Shown: positions 33,420 through 42,295 of the stretch, piece after piece
How positions within the stretch are numbered: the stretch's first letter is position 1
Layout of the letters: each line of letters starts with the position of its first letter
DNA from: WJMB01 sp964581465
GTDB taxonomy: Bacteria > RBG-13-66-14
Assembly: GCA_964581465.1 (NCBI GenBank)
Contig: CAZOOP010000002.1
Span: 62,001-126,000 of the forward strand
Reading direction: 5' to 3'
DNA length: 64,000 bases
Notes under the pieces: model-generated
Told to the model about the DNA's origin: nothing
Databases searched by the model: none
Seen by the model: the letters and a program-made list of their open reading frames with translations, nothing else
Translations under genes and position numbers: made by a program

Positions 33420-33829
33420 GCCCGGCCCATAGGTTGCGTTGTTTGGTTTTCGTCCAGGGCGGCCGTCGCTGGGCGGTGCCCGTGCCCGGCGTCGTCGAGG
33501 TCTTGCGCGAGCCCCGCCTGCATCCCGTTCCCAGCCCAGCCGAAGACGCCCTGGGTATGCTGCTCCACGATGGACGCGCCCTGGCGGCGCTTGTGCTTGA
33601 GGGTGATTATAGCGCGGACTTCAGCTATGCCGTTGTGGTTGGAACCAGTGAGGACCGCGTCGCCCTGTTGACAGACGATGCGGGGAACCTGGAGAATCTG
33701 GACGCAGAGAAGCTCTCTGGGCTGGAGAAGGGGCTCCATGAAGAGATCCATTCCGCCGTCGGTCGCCTGTGGCGCGATGAAGACATAGAGATCGCCTTGC
33801 TCGACCACCGCAGATTGTGCTCTCGGTGA
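33416..33829 (+). CDS. divergent CheW-like protein, second of a pair
   Basis: The 137-aa protein starts at GTG 33416, overlapping the previous stop. The CheW pattern is visible in LRCLVFVQGGRRWAVPVPGVVEVLREP (about 8-34), GMLLHDGRALAALVLEGD in place of the canonical central motif, and a closing IALLDHRRL. It could couple different receptors to the same CheA, as the extra CheW proteins FrzA and FrzB do in Myxococcus (analogy only). It is the last gene of the chemosensory part; a new promoter for the GYF gene follows. Confidence 0.62.
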   Translation: MSPAHRLRCLVFVQGGRRWAVPVPGVVEVLREPRLHPVPSPAEDALGMLLHDGRALAALVLEGDYSADFSYAVVVGTSEDRVALLTDDAGNLENLDAEKLSGLEKGLHEEIHSAVGRLWRDEDIEIALLDHRRLCSR

Positions 33830-33922
33830 AGGTGAGGCTGGATTGGTGTGGATGTGTGCGCGCGTGCATCGCCGTTTCCACAGGGAATCGGTTTTCTTGT
33901 ATCGTATCGCTAAAGGCGGAAC

Positions 33923-33951
33923 TTGACCGAGCCCCTTCGGTCGGCTAGACT
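33923..33951 (+). promoter_or_regulatory. sigma70-type promoter of the GYF/TonB-like gene
   Basis: TTGACC (33923-33928), 17-base spacer, TAGACT (33946-33951), about 65 bases before the ATG at 34017. Confidence 0.55.
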
Positions 33952-34016
33952 TATAGCCGCCTCGTTACCCTCGCCCGCTACCTCGACCAACCGCCTCGAT
34001 CAAGGCTGGTGGACAG

Positions 34017-35198
34017 ATGACCGCCCAAGACGAACGTATTCTCTACCTGAAGATCGATGGGATGCAGTACGGTCCGGTATCCTCGACGACCGTCAAGCGC
34101 TGGATCGAAGAGCGGCGCTTCGGTCCCAACGATTATCTGCGCAAGATCGATCAGAACGCCTGGGTCCAGGCCAAGAACGTGGCCCACCTGAGCATGTTGT
34201 TCAATCAGTCGCGCAAGCTGGAGGGAACCCGTTCATTCAACAACTGGATCGACGCGGTGGATTCGGACGCCCTTGTCGCATTGACCTACGAGGGTCAGAA
34301 GGCCGAGCGCGAGCGGATTCGCAAAGAGCAGCAGGAGCTGGAAGAGCGACGTGAGGAGCTCGAAAAACTGGCCCGGCAGGCCGAGATGACCAAAGAGGAA
34401 GCCGCCGAGCTGGATGAGCGCCGTCGTCAGCTCGATGAAGAGACCCGGCGTTTGCAGTCGGAGAACGAAGAGATCATGCGGATGGAGAGCGAGGTCCGTC
34501 GTCGTCGCCGCCGTCAAACCTTCATCGTAGTCGCCATCATCGCCGCCGTCCTGGGGGCGGGCACCTGGTTGACCATCGAATTGATCGGAGCCCGGGCCGA
34601 TCTCGAAGAGCGGATCGCGGCCATCGACGAACGGCTCGAGGCCATCGATGAGCGATTGGTCGCTCTGGATGAGCGGATTGAGCGTGCCCGCGCCACTGGT
34701 GACACCGAACTCGTCGAGGCCCTCGAGGCCGAGCGGATCAAGCTTGAGGAGGAACGCGCCGGACTGGAGGCCGAGCTGGCCGAGGTCGAGGAGGAGCGCC
34801 ACGTCGACACACCGGAGATCGAAGAGGAAGAGACCGAGGTGCAGGGCCGCACCGGACGCATCGCCGTCGCCGGCGACGTGCAGATCACCGGCGCCGGCTC
34901 GGGACACAGCGACCGCTCGAAGACCACCGTCACCGCCATGGTCAACAGCGCCCTCTCCGGGGCTCGCAGCACTTACAACGAGCTGCTGAAAACCGATCCC
35001 AACGCCTCGGGCTCGATCACCCTGATCTTCACCATCAATCCCGACGGCTCGGTCTCCGGCACCACCGGCTCGAACAACAAGCTGCCGGCCGGTGACCTCT
35101 TCGGCAGCATGATCCGCTCCCTCCAGGGCCTGCGGTTCCAGCCCATCGAGGACGGTCCGGTCAAGGTCAGTTATCCGGTCTCGCTGACGCCCAACTGA
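34017..35198 (+). CDS. GYF-domain, single-TM, TonB/AgmX-like C-terminal protein (GltJ-like architecture)
   Basis: The 393-aa protein has a cytosolic GYF_2-like domain at 8-55 (YLKIDGMQYGPVSSTTVKRW), a long Glu/Arg coiled coil (about 95-160), an Arg cluster and one TM segment (169-190). A periplasmic coiled coil follows (192-275), and then a C-terminal TonB-like or AgmX/PglI-like fold (about 295-393, with ITLIFTINPDGSVSGTTGS). This order (GYF, TM, TonB-like) is the one described for Myxococcus GltJ/AgmX, which connects an ExbB/ExbD-type motor to the envelope. It lies just after the chemosensory genes. A partner with an FHA-like start and a similar C-terminus is at 43686. Assignment is by architecture, not by alignment. 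Confidence 0.72.
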   Translation: MTAQDERILYLKIDGMQYGPVSSTTVKRWIEERRFGPNDYLRKIDQNAWVQAKNVAHLSMLFNQSRKLEGTRSFNNWIDAVDSDALVALTYEGQKAERERIRKEQQELEERREELEKLARQAEMTKEEAAELDERRRQLDEETRRLQSENEEIMRMESEVRRRRRRQTFIVVAIIAAVLGAGTWLTIELIGARADLEERIAAIDERLEAIDERLVALDERIERARATGDTELVEALEAERIKLEEERAGLEAELAEVEEERHVDTPEIEEEETEVQGRTGRIAVAGDVQITGAGSGHSDRSKTTVTAMVNSALSGARSTYNELLKTDPNASGSITLIFTINPDGSVSGTTGSNNKLPAGDLFGSMIRSLQGLRFQPIEDGPVKVSYPVSLTPN

Positions 35199-35264
35199 TA
35201 ACCGCCGGGTGGAGCGGTATTGTCGCGGGCGTCAGATGGACTGTACCCGACGGCGAGTTAAACC

Positions 35265-35293
35265 AACCACCCGCCCAGACCGGGCGGGTGGTT
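35265..35293. terminator. strong hairpin after the GYF gene
   Basis: Twelve-base perfect stem AACCACCCGCCC (35265-35276) and its complement (35282-35293), loop AGACC. There is no T run on either side, so it may be a pausing or stabilising hairpin rather than a classic intrinsic terminator. Confidence 0.5.
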
Positions 35294-35407
35294 GCTAGGT
35301 CAAAGCGGCCACTATCGGGCCAGAATCGCTGTACCGCGGCTGGTGAGACCGTCGAGGGAGGCGCGATGGTTCTGTGTCTGTGTGTCGCCGTTGGATTGTG
35401 AGCCCCG

Positions 35408-38350
35408 TTGCCTGATGCCGATGGGGTTTGCCGCCCAAGATGGGTCAATGGAGATGGTCAACAGCGGGTTGTGGACGATTTGAGCGACAAGGAACGGGAC
35501 AGCTTCGTCAAGCGCACGCTGCGCGGTCTGGGCGCTTTTCTGGGCCGCCAGTGGACGCGTGAGCGCACCAGCCTGCGCTTCGACTGGGGCTTCCTCGGTC
35601 TGGTGGGCTTTTATGGTCTGCTGCTGGCGGTGATGCCCAGCCCGGCGTCCGATCCCTTCGAGCTCGACGTCCCCGCCGACGGCAGCGTGGTGGCCACGGC
35701 CCTGCCCCTGGAGCGGGGCCGGCTCTACAAGGTCACCGTCGGTGGTGTCTACCGCTACCGCTTCGGTTCTCTGGCCGACGCCCAGTTCCGCTCCAGCGAG
35801 GGGGAGAGCTTCGACGTTCTCTTTCCCACCGTGGTCATCAACGATCGACTCGCCCGGGCCCAGCACCGCGACATCGAGCGCCACCGCTACACCTTCTACA
35901 TCGCCGGTGAGGGCGTGCCGCTGACCGCCCGAATCTACGACTTCTGGGACCGCGGCTTCGGCGACGAAGTCATCCCCTACTGGGACAACGCCGGACGGTT
36001 GGTGCTCAACGTCCGTGAGGCCGACTTCCGCTGCCGGCCCCTACCCGCCCCGGCCCGGGAAGGGCGCCCGCTCTACCTGATCCACTACGACCTGGACCCG
36101 GTGCCCGAGCCGACGGACACCGTGACGCTGCGCGTCTGGCGGCTTGACGACGAGCTCGATGAAGGCCGCGAGCTGGTCTTCCTGGCCGACACCGACCAGC
36201 CCGTCGAGAGCTACGGCGACCGCCGCTACCTGGGCCGCGAGGGCGCCAACGACTTCGGTTGGTTCGGCACGGCCAATCTGGGCCGCTTCCGCGATCACCC
36301 CGTGCCCTTCGGCGACTATCTGGCCGAGGTGCGCGTCGAGTCGGCGGGGCGCAGCTTTTCCACCGTCGACTGGAGCGATCCCGACGACGCCGTCCACCTG
36401 GCGGTGCTGCCCACCGCCGAAGATCCCGACGGTCCCTTCCGCCTGGAGCGGCTCACCGACGCCGAGGGACGGGACCTCTACGGCTACAAGCCGCCGCGGG
36501 CGCTGACCCCGGTGCTGGGTCCCGCCGAGGTCGCCACGACCCACCCGGGCTTTCCCTGCCTGGCCCATCAGCCCGGACTGACCGACGCCGTGGGCTACCA
36601 CAGCCCGGTGCTGGCCCACCTCAAGCGCCGCCTCAACCTGGCGCTGACCACGGCGGCCGAGCTCGACGGCGTCGGCTTCACCCCCTGCGGCGATGTCGAC
36701 GGCCAGTTCGACGACGAACTGGTCCGCCTGCTGGGCGCCTTCCGCGAGCGTTTCCCCTTCGACGATCCCGCCGCCGAGGCCTTCCTGCGCCGCTACGGCA
36801 ACCTGGCCGGCGAGCTGGGCGAGGGACCCGTACCCGCCGAGCTGCTTTCCCGGGTGGTCTCGCCGGCGGTCTTCACCGCCCTGGACGAACTGCGCTTCAC
36901 CCTGCCCGGTCTGCCCGGAGAGTGGACTCTGGACGACTTCGACAACCTGCCCTTCTACGACGCCGACAATCCCCGTCGCAGCCTCTACCACCGCTTCGCC
37001 GAGCTGGCCGCCCGCTTCAACACCGCCCGGCCCGACGGCGAGCCCCACCCCGGCTTCCTTGAAACCGATCAGCGCGAGCTGCTGCTCAATCCCCGCGCCC
37101 GCTACGACATCGCTGACGGGGCCTTCCGCGCCTTCTGCCAGGCCGTCAGCTACCAGGAGTGCGGCCTGATGCACGTGCTGGGCTCGGGGCGCAGCTACCG
37201 CGCCGCCTACGGTCACGGCTCGGCCACGGGCTACATGCAGCTCACCGGAGATCCAGTGCGCTCAGGCTCTTACCAGCTTTTCTACGACGTCGACGGTGAA
37301 CCGGTGAGTCTCGGGTTTCCGTCCCTGCCCGTCGAGACCCGCTACGACCTGCGCTATATCAACGAGCTCAACCTCCAGGTGGGCATCCAGTATCTCAAGC
37401 TGGTGCTGGCCTCGCAGAGCCGCTGGGAGTTCGATCCCCGTTGCCGCGACGCCTACCGCCCCGGCGGCGTGCTGGACTTCACCACCCGCTGGGGCACGAC
37501 CCTGCGCCTCAAGCTGGCCGGTGCGATGTACAACGCCGGACCCTACGGCGTCAAGGTCATCCTGCGCGACGTCTACTCGACAATTCCACCGCCTCCTGAC
37601 GGCGTCGGCGAGGCCGCCTGGTACCGGGATCAACTGGCCGCGATCGATTCCGCCCCGCACGGCCCGGTTGATGAAGACGAAGCCGAGAGCGCCGCCGAAC
37701 CCGACGCCGCCTTTCGCGATGACCCCGCCGCGTCCGTCGACACCGCACAAGCCGCCGAATTGGAATCCGTTCCCGCCGACTTCCCCTGGTCGGCCCCGCC
37801 CTCCTACTCCATGGACTACCCCGGGATGCCCGGACTGGATTACTTCTACGGCCCCTGCGGCGGAGACATCGAACCCTTTCTGATCCGCTTCGCCCTGGAC
37901 CTGCGACGCTACCTGGCCGGGGACTACAACTTCCCCTGCGAGAGCTACCCCGGCGGACGCGAGCGCCTCTATCAGATATTCAAGATGCTGGGGCCCTTCT
38001 GGATCAATCGCGGCGCCGGCGGAGACTGGGCTCGCGCCGCCCTGATGAAGCTCGAACGCGAGGTTATCGGCTACGTACGAGGGATGGAGCGCAACGTGCC
38101 CCTGTTCTGGGACTACGGTGAGGAGATCTTTCGCGACCAGGAATTCGGCCGCCTGAGCTCCCAGGGCAAGACACGGGCCGAAATTGCCGGCGACGAACCC
38201 GCCGCCGCCGAAACCGAAGAACCCTCATCCGATGAACCGGACGATCCCATCGGTGTGACCCACAACCCCGAGGAGGCCCTGCTACCCGAGGTCCGACGCC
38301 ATCCAACCCCGTCCAACGAAGAGGGCGACGACGGTGACCCTGACGAGTAA
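35408..38350 (+). CDS. very large membrane-anchored SLT-type lytic transglycosylase-like protein
   Basis: Up to 980 aa. A short cytosolic start and one hydrophobic segment (about 62-78) suggest inner-membrane anchoring. Residues 100-370 look beta-rich and are not recognised. Residues 390-460 resemble a peptidoglycan-binding helical domain (DDELVRLLGAFRERF). An SLT/lysozyme-like domain follows: catalytic glutamate E584 in SYQECGL, GSATGYMQLTG in place of the usual GLMQLMP, a NLQVGIQYLKLVL helix, and MYNAGPYGV (707-715). The C-terminus is acidic and Pro-rich. SLT enzymes cleave peptidoglycan glycan strands, so a role in opening the wall for the envelope machine is possible. The start is uncertain: TTG 35408 or GTG 35471, neither with a good ribosome binding site. 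Confidence 0.7.
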   Translation: MPDADGVCRPRWVNGDGQQRVVDDLSDKERDSFVKRTLRGLGAFLGRQWTRERTSLRFDWGFLGLVGFYGLLLAVMPSPASDPFELDVPADGSVVATALPLERGRLYKVTVGGVYRYRFGSLADAQFRSSEGESFDVLFPTVVINDRLARAQHRDIERHRYTFYIAGEGVPLTARIYDFWDRGFGDEVIPYWDNAGRLVLNVREADFRCRPLPAPAREGRPLYLIHYDLDPVPEPTDTVTLRVWRLDDELDEGRELVFLADTDQPVESYGDRRYLGREGANDFGWFGTANLGRFRDHPVPFGDYLAEVRVESAGRSFSTVDWSDPDDAVHLAVLPTAEDPDGPFRLERLTDAEGRDLYGYKPPRALTPVLGPAEVATTHPGFPCLAHQPGLTDAVGYHSPVLAHLKRRLNLALTTAAELDGVGFTPCGDVDGQFDDELVRLLGAFRERFPFDDPAAEAFLRRYGNLAGELGEGPVPAELLSRVVSPAVFTALDELRFTLPGLPGEWTLDDFDNLPFYDADNPRRSLYHRFAELAARFNTARPDGEPHPGFLETDQRELLLNPRARYDIADGAFRAFCQAVSYQECGLMHVLGSGRSYRAAYGHGSATGYMQLTGDPVRSGSYQLFYDVDGEPVSLGFPSLPVETRYDLRYINELNLQVGIQYLKLVLASQSRWEFDPRCRDAYRPGGVLDFTTRWGTTLRLKLAGAMYNAGPYGVKVILRDVYSTIPPPPDGVGEAAWYRDQLAAIDSAPHGPVDEDEAESAAEPDAAFRDDPAASVDTAQAAELESVPADFPWSAPPSYSMDYPGMPGLDYFYGPCGGDIEPFLIRFALDLRRYLAGDYNFPCESYPGGRERLYQIFKMLGPFWINRGAGGDWARAALMKLEREVIGYVRGMERNVPLFWDYGEEIFRDQEFGRLSSQGKTRAEIAGDEPAAAETEEPSSDEPDDPIGVTHNPEEALLPEVRRHPTPSNEEGDDGDPDE

Positions 38351-38360
38351 CCCGCGCCGT

Positions 38361-38541
38361 GACCTCGGCAAAACCAGACAGGCCAAGGGCGTCCTCACCG
38401 CCCGGCGTTGGCACGTTTCTTGCAGCAGGGCGAGGACGCCCCTCGCCCGACCAGGCCCCGTATTCCGCAAGAAACGTGCCAACGCCGCCGCGCCGGAGTC
38501 GGTAAAGGTGGCTTTTCCTGTAATGCGGTTTTGCCGAGGTC
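38361..38541 (+). repeat. nested-palindrome sigma54-box element, copy D
   Basis: Outer arms GACCTCGGCAAAACC (38361-38375) and its complement (38527-38541). Inner arms GGCGTTGGCACGTTTCTTGC (38404-38423) and its complement (38467-38486), extendable by one pair; spacer 43 bases. The T to G change in the left arm is matched by A to C in the right arm. The plus arm keeps TGGCACG-N4-TTGCA. The spacer itself holds a GGGCGAGG / CCTCGCCC stem. The element starts 11 bases after the transglycosylase stop. Confidence 0.84.
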
Positions 38542-38758
38542 CCGACGCTGCGCGGTATCAAGCAGAGTTCTTAATCTTCCCGATAGAAAAAAGTAACCAC
38601 GATTGGTGGCTGATCGAGATGATCAATCACTCTCCGGCTTCTTTACTGGAAGCGGTTGTGCGATTGCCTGGAAGCCGAAGCCGTGTTATCGTACCAAACA
38701 GTAAGCAGGTGCCCAGGCTGGAGAAGTGAGCGGAACATGTCAGAAAGCGGCGGTTGCT

Positions 38759-39460
38759 ATGGCGGATGATGAAAAGAGTGTAATGATGGCGTTGCCGATC
38801 CTGCTCGCAGTGGGTCTGTTGCTCGGCGGCTGCGGCGGCTTCGATCCCCCGACCTGGAACAGCGGCGAGTGGGTCGCCTACCGTCTACCCAACCTGCGCG
38901 CCGAGCTGCGTTTGGAACTGCTGCCCTCGCTGGAGGAGCACCTGATCCTCCAGGCGCGTTACGACGATCACGACGACCATCTGATCATGCAGCTCGAACT
39001 GGACCGCGACGCCGTCGAGGCCTTTCGCGACGCTTACTATACGCTGATCGACGAACCCGAGGTTTACCGACTGGGCGCCGGAGCGCTGCTCGAGCTGGTC
39101 GAAGATCTGTTCGAGAAGGCGTCCGGGGCCGTCCTGTTGGCCGAGGAAGGCGGCGATCCCATTCGCCTGGAGGGTCCTGAGCTGTTGGACTTTTTCGGTG
39201 GTTTCACCAACCCGACGGCGCCCACTGACGACCTAACCTACACCACCGTCGGTTTCCTCTGGAAGCCGGAGACCGCGCGTGTGCCCGGTAACCTGATCTC
39301 GATGGAGAACGGCGTGCTGGTGCTCTCCGAGAAGGTGCCGATCAGCGGCCTGGTCCATGCCAATCTGGACGCGGGAGACGAGGCCCTCTGGCTGGAACTC
39401 GACGACTTCGGCTTCGCCGGCGCCGTGGACCTCTTGCAGCTTTTCTCCTCGATACCCTAG
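38759..39460 (+). CDS. lipoprotein of unknown function
   Basis: About 233 aa, with a hydrophobic signal (MMALPILLAVGLLLGGC) and a clear lipobox LGGC. The frame is open from GTG 38726. ATG 38759, or the ATG pair at 38783/38786, are also possible starts; none has a strong ribosome binding site. The mature protein is acidic and leucine-rich, with alternating strands (LRAELRLELLPSLEEHLILQ) and a helical centre. I do not recognise a family. It lies downstream of element D, which could provide a promoter, and is followed by a long spacer. Confidence 0.72.
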   Translation: MADDEKSVMMALPILLAVGLLLGGCGGFDPPTWNSGEWVAYRLPNLRAELRLELLPSLEEHLILQARYDDHDDHLIMQLELDRDAVEAFRDAYYTLIDEPEVYRLGAGALLELVEDLFEKASGAVLLAEEGGDPIRLEGPELLDFFGGFTNPTAPTDDLTYTTVGFLWKPETARVPGNLISMENGVLVLSEKVPISGLVHANLDAGDEALWLELDDFGFAGAVDLLQLFSSIP

Positions 39461-40037
39461 AGGCTCGGTAAGTCTCTGCATTGACTTCCGGGGTTTTTAC
39501 GAAGCCTGACGAAGCGTCAATCGCATGGGGCATCATAGTAAACCGTACCAGCATCTGCGGCTACGGCGAGCTGCTGAGAGGGAGTTGTGATTGAACACTA
39601 TTTTATTCAGTGTCTCAACTCGATACAGCTTCTTGCAGATACAAAGACCAAACCAGCCGACAGCCTGCTTACAGCTAGTCTTGCATCAGTTACGACCGCT
39701 TGGATCGACAGCCTTTCGGTTTTTCAAATCAGTATCTGCGACGCACGTCTCTAGCTATAAGACGGCTTAACGGTAACGATAGCTAAATGGGCAGTTCAGC
39801 ATTAATTGACGATCGATAAACGATATTCGTTGCTCCGAGAGCGAGTGATGATCGTAATCAGCAATGTTATCATCATGTCGGTTTGTGGGTGAGGGGCGGG
39901 ACGATTGATTGATGGAAGGCCTTGCGAGAGAAAGGCTGACCTCGCTCACCCCCGGTTTGTTTGAGAATCATCAGGACGCCCTTGGTCGATTCCCCCGCTA
40001 GCGTACCCGCCGGGCACTTTTCCAAAGGACAAACGCG
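39461..40037. other. intergenic spacer, no gene seen
   Basis: AT-richer than the genes. The 60-codon minus frame at 39767-39949 has no ribosome binding site. Segment 39790-39829 resembles 27736-27775 (28 of 40 bases). No terminator or promoter stands out. Confidence 0.4.
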
Positions 40038-40697
40038 ATGAGCAATCCAGCCGAAGAACTGACCCGTCGGGTCATCAATGATTACCATAGGTTGAACGCC
40101 GAAGCCGTCGTGGCCCAGTTGATCGGTCACGGCTACCGGGCCGTGTTCGCGGAGGATAGACACACCGCTCTGGAGCGGATACTTGAAAGCGTTCCCGCTG
40201 GAGCCGATGTCGGCGCCGGTGGTTCTTTGACGCTGGGTCAACTGGGCGTCCTCGAAGCCCTGCGCCAGAACGGGCACGAGGTGCTCTACCCCCGGGGTGG
40301 CGAATCGCCCGAGGAGAAACTACGCCTGCGTCATGCCGGGCTGGCGGCCCGGGTTTACTTGAGCGGTGTCAACGCGCTTACCAAGGACGGTGAAATCGTC
40401 AACCTCGACGGGATGGGAAACCGCGTCGCCGCGACCTGCTTCGGACCCGAGCGAGTGATCTTCGTCTGCGGGATCAACAAGCTCTGCGAGGATCTGGAAT
40501 CCGCCGTGGTCCGCGTCAGGGAGTACGCCGCTCCGGCCAACGCCATGCGCTTGGAGCTTGACACGCCCTGCACCGCCACCGGTTTTTGTCACGACTGCGA
40601 CGCGGCGCGGCGGATTTGCAACCGCCTGGTGATCCACCTGCGCGCCGGGCGCCAGGAGTGCCACTTCGTACTGGTCAACGAGGACCTGGGCCTGTAG
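40038..40697 (+). CDS. LUD-domain protein (lactate-utilisation/DUF162 family)
   Basis: The 219-aa protein has the LUD fold pattern: helical start, ADVGAGGSLTLGQLGVLEAL (near 55-74), YLSGVNALTKDGEIVNLDG (about 107-125) with the conserved Asn and Asp, NRVAATCFGPERVIFVCGINK, and a C-terminal cysteine cluster CTATGFCHDCDAARRIC (181-197). LUD proteins occur in LutB/LutC lactate oxidation and in stand-alone form with unknown substrates. The cysteines may bind a metal or an iron-sulphur cluster. The gene stands alone, with AAAGGAC upstream and a terminator after it. No other lut genes are present. Confidence 0.88.
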   Translation: MSNPAEELTRRVINDYHRLNAEAVVAQLIGHGYRAVFAEDRHTALERILESVPAGADVGAGGSLTLGQLGVLEALRQNGHEVLYPRGGESPEEKLRLRHAGLAARVYLSGVNALTKDGEIVNLDGMGNRVAATCFGPERVIFVCGINKLCEDLESAVVRVREYAAPANAMRLELDTPCTATGFCHDCDAARRICNRLVIHLRAGRQECHFVLVNEDLGL

Positions 40698-40753
40698 AGA
40701 CACGGTCCTCGTATTTATCCTGTAGCGGGTTTACGCTAAAGCGTTGTATTGCA

Positions 40754-40786
40754 AAGAAGCAGCCCCCAGGGACTGCTTCTTGTTTA
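40754..40786. terminator. bidirectional terminator between convergent genes
   Basis: AAGAAGCAG (40754-40762) pairs with CTGCTTCTT (40773-40781), followed by GTTT. On the minus strand the same stem ends in CTTCTTT. It separates the LUD gene (plus) from the M23 peptidase (minus). Confidence 0.7.
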
Positions 40787-40810
40787 TGCTGACCGCTTCT
40801 GTCGGGCCGG

Positions 40811-41842
40811 TTACTGGACCAGATAGTTGACCGGGTCGAGGGGGATGTTGTTCAGGCGGACCTCGTAGTGCAGGTGCGGGCCGGTTGTGGCGCCGGTGAC
40901 GCCAACGGTGCCGACGACCTGGCCGGCGTTGACGCGGTCGCCGATCTCGAAGCCCAAGGTGCCCATGTGAGCGTAGCGGGTCTGATAGCCGTTTCCGTGC
41001 TCGACCCAGATGGTCAGGCCATAAGCCCCGCGGTAGGAAGCCTCGGTCACCACGCCGGAGGCCGGGCAGCGCACCGGGGTGCCGATGGGGGCGGCGATGT
41101 CGAGCCCCTTGTGGGGGCCGTGCCAGCGGGGTTCGCCAAAGTAGCTGGTGATCACGCCCTGGAGCGGCACACCGTAGGGCACGTCGGGGCTGATCGTCGA
41201 AATGCGGCTCTCAAGATCGCGCAGCAGGCTGTACATGTCCTGGCTGAGCTCGGCCATCTCTGATAGCAGCAGGGCTTCGTTGGCGGCGTACTCGTGGGCC
41301 GAGTGGTCGTCGTAACCGAAGCTGGTCAGGACGTGGGGCTCCTCGCCCTCCCGCTCGGCTTCATCGAGCTCGGTCACCGGTATCTCGCCGTCCTCGGGGC
41401 CGGGGCCGCCGCGGCCGAGCTCGACCCCTTCGGGAGCGCCCTCCTCGAGTTTAAAGCCGGCCATGATCCGCAGGTTCTTGTAGAAGTTCTGCAGTTGGGC
41501 CAACTGGGCGCGCACGCTCATCATCGAGCGTTCGTAAGCCAGGCGGTCGCGCTCGGCGGCCAGGCGCAGCGAGGTCAGTTCGGAGCTGGAGATCATCGCC
41601 GAGCCCTTGTATTCCTGATTCTTGCGCGTCAGGAATTCGTTACGATCCTCGAGCGGCTCGACCTGGGCGCTGGCCTCCTGGTAGCGCCAGGCGTAGTAGA
41701 GCGCCGTGCCTCCCAGGCCGACGACGATCAACGCCACCAAGGCGATCACGCCGATCACGGCCCAGCGTGGAATCAGGTAGGGTTTGCTCTTGCCCCCGGC
41801 GTGGGGCACGATCATCAAAGACATCTTGCCGCGCAGCGGCAT
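40811..41842 (-). CDS. membrane-anchored M23 family peptidoglycan peptidase
   Basis: The 343-aa protein has a short basic cytosolic start, one TM segment (about 28-52), a coiled-coil stalk (about 55-125), an acidic linker and a C-terminal LytM/M23 domain. Zinc ligands are visible: H244 and D248 in HKGLD, and H323/H325 in HLHYEV. These residues are intact, so it is probably an active endopeptidase cutting peptide crosslinks rather than an EnvC-like activator, though the coiled coil is shared with activators. It is upstream of a small lipoprotein gene on the same strand in map terms, but transcription order is lipoprotein first, then M23, 15 bases apart. Confidence 0.9.
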   Translation of the reverse strand: MPLRGKMSLMIVPHAGGKSKPYLIPRWAVIGVIALVALIVVGLGGTALYYAWRYQEASAQVEPLEDRNEFLTRKNQEYKGSAMISSSELTSLRLAAERDRLAYERSMMSVRAQLAQLQNFYKNLRIMAGFKLEEGAPEGVELGRGGPGPEDGEIPVTELDEAEREGEEPHVLTSFGYDDHSAHEYAANEALLLSEMAELSQDMYSLLRDLESRISTISPDVPYGVPLQGVITSYFGEPRWHGPHKGLDIAAPIGTPVRCPASGVVTEASYRGAYGLTIWVEHGNGYQTRYAHMGTLGFEIGDRVNAGQVVGTVGVTGATTGPHLHYEVRLNNIPLDPVNYLVQ

Positions 41843-41857
41843 GCTCGATCCTCCGGT

Positions 41858-42295
41858 TTAGCGTCTTTCCAAAAACTCGGTGGGGCTCGGGGCCAAGAGG
41901 ACGCGCCAGCGGCCCTCTCGATCGATCAACTGGATCAGTAACTGGGTGGAATGGCCGTTGCCCCGGTCATCCCGGAAGAGCATGTGAACCAGATAGTCGA
42001 ACCGATCGGCTGTAATCTCATCGATCTCGATTATCTCGTACTCCTCCACCGAGGTTAGCAGATAGAGCTGATCGAGATGCGTTTGGAAATCCACGCGACT
42101 CTCCGCCAGCTCTGTTTCATCGAGAGAATCCCACTCCGTGAACCAGATCAGCTCCAGCACGGCGGGGTCGTTGCTCTCCACCGCTTCGATATAGGCGGCG
42201 AGGGTCGCCTCGGGACCGCTGTCCGAGTCGTTCGAAGCCGAACATCCGACAAATAATAGTGTGACTATTAATAGAAGTGTCGGGGTATGCTTCAA
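41858..42295 (-). CDS. small lipoprotein upstream of the M23 peptidase
   Basis: A 145-aa protein starting at TTG 42295 with AGGGAAGG five bases before. The frame is open to 42352 but the extra residues are not signal-like. Signal MKHTPTLLLIV and lipobox LFVGC (cysteine 18) are clear. The mature part starts with a Ser/Asp linker followed by an NTF2/DUF4878-like pattern (EATLAAYIEAVESNDPAVLE, then a strand-rich end RWRVLLAPSPTEF). That similarity is tentative. It is coupled to the M23 gene and may assist it. Confidence 0.75.
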   Translation of the reverse strand: MKHTPTLLLIVTLLFVGCSASNDSDSGPEATLAAYIEAVESNDPAVLELIWFTEWDSLDETELAESRVDFQTHLDQLYLLTSVEEYEIIEIDEITADRFDYLVHMLFRDDRGNGHSTQLLIQLIDREGRWRVLLAPSPTEFLERR

